Position numbers and translations under genes: made by a program
Notes under the pieces: generated by a model
What the model was told of the DNA's origin: nothing
The model's input: only the letters and a program-made list of their open reading frames with translations
Database searches by the model: none
DNA from: Caulobacteraceae bacterium
Lineage (GTDB): Bacteria > Pseudomonadota > Alphaproteobacteria > Caulobacterales > Caulobacteraceae
Reading direction: 5' to 3'
NCBI GenBank assembly: GCA_028291305.1
Contig: JAQGII010000055.1
Span: forward strand, 1-6,877
DNA: 6,877 nt
In this document: one piece after another, positions 5,077 through 6,877 of the stretch
Position numbering within the stretch: position 1 is the first letter of the stretch
Layout of the letters: every line of letters starts with the position of its first letter

Positions 5077-6159
5077 CTAAGCGAAGCGCACCGCATAGAT
5101 CGGCGGCAGCCGCGCCTGCACGCCGCTCCAGCGATCGCCGCCGTCTTCGCTGAACCACAGGCCGCCGGTGGTCGAGCCCATGGCCAGCCGTTCGCCGCTG
5201 GGGTCCACGTCCAGGCCGTGCCGGTAGACCAGATCGTAGGCGTCGGCCTGGGGCAGGCCCTGGCTCAAGGTCTCGAAGGTGGCGCCGCCGTCGGTGGTGC
5301 GGTTGACCACCAGCCGCCCGTCGACGGGGTAGCGGTACTCGTCCTTCACGGCGGGCGCGAACCAGGCCGTTCCGGGCTTTTGCGGATGGACGGCGACGGC
5401 GAAGCCGAAGGCGGAGACCGGCGGCTCGATCTCCTCCCATCGGCCGATGCCCCCGGTGGCGCGGAACACGCCGTTGTGGTGCTGAATCCACAGGCTGTCG
5501 GGCTCGGCGGCGCAGCGCGCCAACCGGTGCACGTCCTGGCGGATCGGATCATACGCCTGGTCGGGCGGCGTATAGGCCGCGCGCAGGCCTTGGCCGCCGA
5601 GGGTCCAACTCGCCCCGCCGTCCTGGCTCTCCCAGACCCCGCCGGTGGAGATGCCCAGGGCGATGCGACGGCTGTCCCTGGGATCGACCAGGATGGAATG
5701 GATGCCCGGGCTGTCGTAGCCGCCGCCGAACCAATCCTTGCGCCGGGGATCGTCCCACAGCCCCCGGACCAGGGACCAGCTGTCGCCGCGATCCTCGCTG
5801 CGGAACAGGCCGCCCGGGATGGTCCCGGCCCAGAGCACGCCCGGCTCGTCCGCGCCGCCGGCTTCCAGGGCCCAGATCAGCTTCAGGCTCGGCGGATCGT
5901 CGGCGTCGGCCTCGACGCCGGCGTAGGAGGGGGCGGCGGTTTCGCTCCAGGTCGCGCCGCCGTCCTCGCTCCGGTGCAGCTTGCAGCCGAAATGACCCAG
6001 GTCCAGAGCCGCATAGAGGGCGCCGTCGCGCGGATCGGCCAGCACCATGCTGACCGGTGAGCCGAGGAAGGACGTTCGGGCCACCGCCCAGGCGCGGCCG
6101 CCTTGGGGCCGGAACTCGAACAGGCCCTTGCGGGTAGCGGCGAACAGGCGATCGGACAC
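5077..6159 (-). CDS. BNR/Asp-box beta-propeller (sialidase-like) protein
   Basis: This 360-residue soluble protein without a signal peptide is built of Asp-box (BNR) repeats, as in sialidases and sortilin-type propellers. Five boxes of the form S-x-D-x-G-x-T/S-W are visible at 64-71, 121-128, 178-185, 288-295 and 337-344. The spacing is 57, 57, 110 and 49 residues, so one blade between the third and fourth has lost its box. Strands of the LYAAL, VLWAGT, IALGIS and LAMGST kind precede the boxes. The catalytic Arg triad and Tyr of true sialidases are not evident, so a binding or structural role is as likely as hydrolysis, despite the nonulosonic-acid genes nearby. The GTG start at 6159 follows GGAGGA by six bases. 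It forms an operon with the MoaD-like gene, three bases apart, a pairing I recall from other bacteria without a known function. Confidence 0.85.
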   Translation of the reverse strand: MSDRLFAATRKGLFEFRPQGGRAWAVARTSFLGSPVSMVLADPRDGALYAALDLGHFGCKLHRSEDGGATWSETAAPSYAGVEADADDPPSLKLIWALEAGGADEPGVLWAGTIPGGLFRSEDRGDSWSLVRGLWDDPRRKDWFGGGYDSPGIHSILVDPRDSRRIALGISTGGVWESQDGGASWTLGGQGLRAAYTPPDQAYDPIRQDVHRLARCAAEPDSLWIQHHNGVFRATGGIGRWEEIEPPVSAFGFAVAVHPQKPGTAWFAPAVKDEYRYPVDGRLVVNRTTDGGATFETLSQGLPQADAYDLVYRHGLDVDPSGERLAMGSTTGGLWFSEDGGDRWSGVQARLPPIYAVRFA

Positions 6160-6162
6160 GGC

Positions 6163-6432
6163 TTATCCTCCGGAAAGAGCTTGGAAAACATAGACGTCGC
6201 TCGAAGCCTGGAGCGGCTGGGTCAGGGCGATCTCGCGGGCGACCATCGCTCCGTCGACGAAGATGGCGATGTGCTTGCGAAGCCGGCCCTGGTCGTCCAG
6301 CACATAGTCCTTCAGGCGCGGGTAATCGGCGGTCATGGCGTCCAGGATCTCGGCCAGGGTCGCGCCCGCGTAGGCGGCCGGCCGAAGCGGTCCCACCGCT
6401 CTCAGGTGCGGGGTGAAGACGATGCTGGCCAC
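6163..6432 (-). CDS. MoaD/ThiS-family ubiquitin-like sulfur carrier
   Basis: This 89-residue protein has the size and ends of a beta-grasp sulfur carrier. It begins with a beta strand (IVFTPHLR), has the helix ATLAEILDAMTADYPRL (24-40), a strand-turn HIAIFVDGAMV (54-64), and finishes DVYVFQALSGG. The final Gly-Gly is the tail that E1-like enzymes adenylate and convert to thiocarboxylate in MoaD, ThiS and relatives. No moaE, thiF or moeB neighbour is present; instead it is paired with a beta-propeller gene, so molybdopterin synthesis is not implied. The GTG start at 6432 has CAGGGA six bases upstream. Those last two Gly codons (GGA GGA) also form the ribosome site of the next gene. The function is unknown; carrier or protein-modifier roles are both possible. 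Confidence 0.85.
   Translation of the reverse strand: MASIVFTPHLRAVGPLRPAAYAGATLAEILDAMTADYPRLKDYVLDDQGRLRKHIAIFVDGAMVAREIALTQPLQASSDVYVFQALSGG
6166..6171 (-). promoter_or_regulatory. Ribosome binding site of the beta-propeller gene, within the MoaD-like Gly-Gly codons
   Basis: Read on the minus strand, GGAGGA at 6171-6166 is followed by TAAGCC and then the GTG start at 6159. The same six bases encode the C-terminal Gly-Gly of the upstream protein. Spacing and sequence are near ideal for initiation and fix the GTG as the start. Translation of the two genes is probably coupled. Confidence 0.75.
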
Positions 6433-6518
6433 AGTCGGTCCCTGATGCTCATCCGGTTTGACCCGTCTTCGCTACGACGGATCAGAGAACGCCGATCCGA
6501 CATCATTTCAAGACTGAC

Positions 6519-6546
6519 GGCGGGTAAAAATCCGCCCGCATTTTTT
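6519..6546 (+). terminator. Terminator-like hairpin with T-run, plus-strand orientation
   Basis: GGCGG (6519-6523) pairs with CCGCC (6532-6536), extended inward by a G-T wobble and a T-A pair, leaving an AAAA loop. A run of six T follows four bases after the stem (6541-6546). The structure is weak as a terminator and faces the plus strand, where no gene ends. It lies between the divergent MoaD-like gene and gyrA, upstream of the proposed gyrA promoter. Confidence 0.25.
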
Positions 6547-6573
6547 GCGCCGCGGAATGCGGGGTGCTAACAA
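6545..6573 (+). promoter_or_regulatory. Possible housekeeping promoter of gyrA
   Basis: TTGCGCC (6545-6551) and GCTAACAA (6566-6573) are 14 bases apart and partly match the Caulobacter housekeeping pattern TTGACGS, 10-14 bases, GCTANAWC. The start of gyrA lies about 50 bases downstream. The match is partial and GC-rich, so this is a candidate only. Confidence 0.35.
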
Positions 6574-6604
6574 GGGGGGTAGGGAACTCCTTGCGATTCC
6601 CCCC

Positions 6605-6628
6605 ATGAAAAAGTTCCGATCACCTTGA
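6605..6628 (+). other. Possible seven-codon leader ORF before gyrA
   Basis: ATG at 6605 opens a frame for MKKFRSP that stops at TGA 6626-6628. That stop overlaps the TTG start of gyrA (6625-6627) as TTGA. No ribosome site stands immediately before the gyrA TTG, so re-initiation after this mini-ORF is conceivable. Chance, or a base error in this end of the sequence, could also produce it. Confidence 0.15.
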
Positions 6629-6877
6629 GCGACGACGACAGCATAACGACCCCGCCCCCCGAAGGGCCCGAGGATCGGCGAGGGGGCATCGCCCCGATCG
6701 CCATCGAAGACGAGCTGAAACGCTCCTACCTCGACTACGCGATGAGCGTGATCGTCTCCCGCGCCCTGCCGGACGTGCGCGACGGTCTGAAACCCGTGCA
6801 CCGGCGCATCCTGTTCTCTTTGCACGTGCATTGCTACGGCGCTGGCGTATGATACCGCTAGTCGTCCAGCGTGGTCG
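6625..6877 (+). CDS. gyrA: DNA gyrase subunit A, N-terminal fragment with a corrupted end
   Basis: GyrA is the DNA-cleaving subunit of gyrase, which introduces negative supercoils using ATP together with GyrB. Residues 21-65 are textbook Gyr[21 protein letters not shown], then [20 protein letters not shown] and ILFS. The catalytic Tyr lies beyond the window. TTG 6625 is the only usable start in frame: the next stop upstream is at 6580-6582 and no ATG or GTG intervenes. From 6820 the translation no longer reads as GyrA and meets TGA at 6850 and TAG at 6859. Nevertheless H67, Y77, R78, S80 and the final V-V-G fall exactly where GyrA has them (M-H..., Y-R/K-K-S-A-R-V-V-G), without any insertion or deletion. 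Base errors at a sequence end explain this best; a decayed copy of this essential gene is the less likely reading. Confidence 0.88.

Noticed and set aside
5218..6060. 280-codon plus-strand frame opposite the beta-propeller gene
   Set aside because: The minus strand carries five Asp-boxes with regular spacing, so this frame is a by-product of codon bias.
5077..6159. A true sialidase acting on the pseudaminic acid made nearby
   Set aside because: Asp-boxes alone do not make a sialidase; the FRIP-type start and Arg triad are not evident, and there is no signal peptide.
6595..6599. CcrM methylation site (GATTC) between the candidate gyrA promoter and start
   Set aside because: GANTC occurs several times in the window, for example near 2152, 2335 and 4725, so one site gives no evidence of regulation.
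6820..6877. Insertion element or chimeric join interrupting gyrA
   Set aside because: The tail keeps GyrA register and several conserved residues to the last base, so it is altered gyrA and not foreign DNA.

Overview
The window is GC-rich DNA, very probably a chromosomal piece of an alphaproteobacterium of the Caulobacterales (Caulobacter/Phenylobacterium type). Three things point there: a flagellin end beside pseudaminic-acid genes of the PseI (NeuB) and PseH (FlmH) type, an alphaproteobacterial LexA box (GAAC-N7-GAAC) before ssb, and promoter cores resembling the Caulobacter housekeeping pattern (TTG... then GCTA). This assignment is inference from content; no 16S or other marker is present.

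Layout. Positions 1-156 are the C-terminal end of a flagellin. A two-gene cassette follows: a pseudaminic acid synthase gene on the minus strand and, diverging from it, a PseH-type N-acetyltransferase gene on the plus strand. Both belong to the nonulosonic-acid route used to glycosylate flagellin. The cassette is bracketed by two direct copies of a ~117-119 bp double-hairpin repeat (183-301 and 2012-2128). The stop codon of each cassette gene lies in a repeat end.

Positions 2239-3974 hold a compact plus-strand run: a membrane-anchored six-cysteine protein of unknown function, a small putative lipoprotein, and a LysE/RhtB-family exporter whose GTG start overlaps the preceding stop. Next comes ssb with its own promoter and a LexA operator, followed 20 bases later by a small uncharacterised gene. 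Converging on these from the right is a minus-strand pair: a MoaD/ThiS-like ubiquitin-fold protein ending in Gly-Gly and a BNR/Asp-box beta-propeller protein. The codons for that Gly-Gly also form the ribosome binding site of the propeller gene.

The right end holds the first ~65 clean codons of gyrA. From about 6820 the sequence departs from GyrA by many substitutions and two stops, yet stays in exact register with GyrA to the last base. That looks like an error-rich sequence end rather than a real gene break. I see no tRNA, rRNA, CRISPR array or transposase gene. The least understood items are the repeat-bracketed glycosylation cassette and the MoaD-like/beta-propeller pair.
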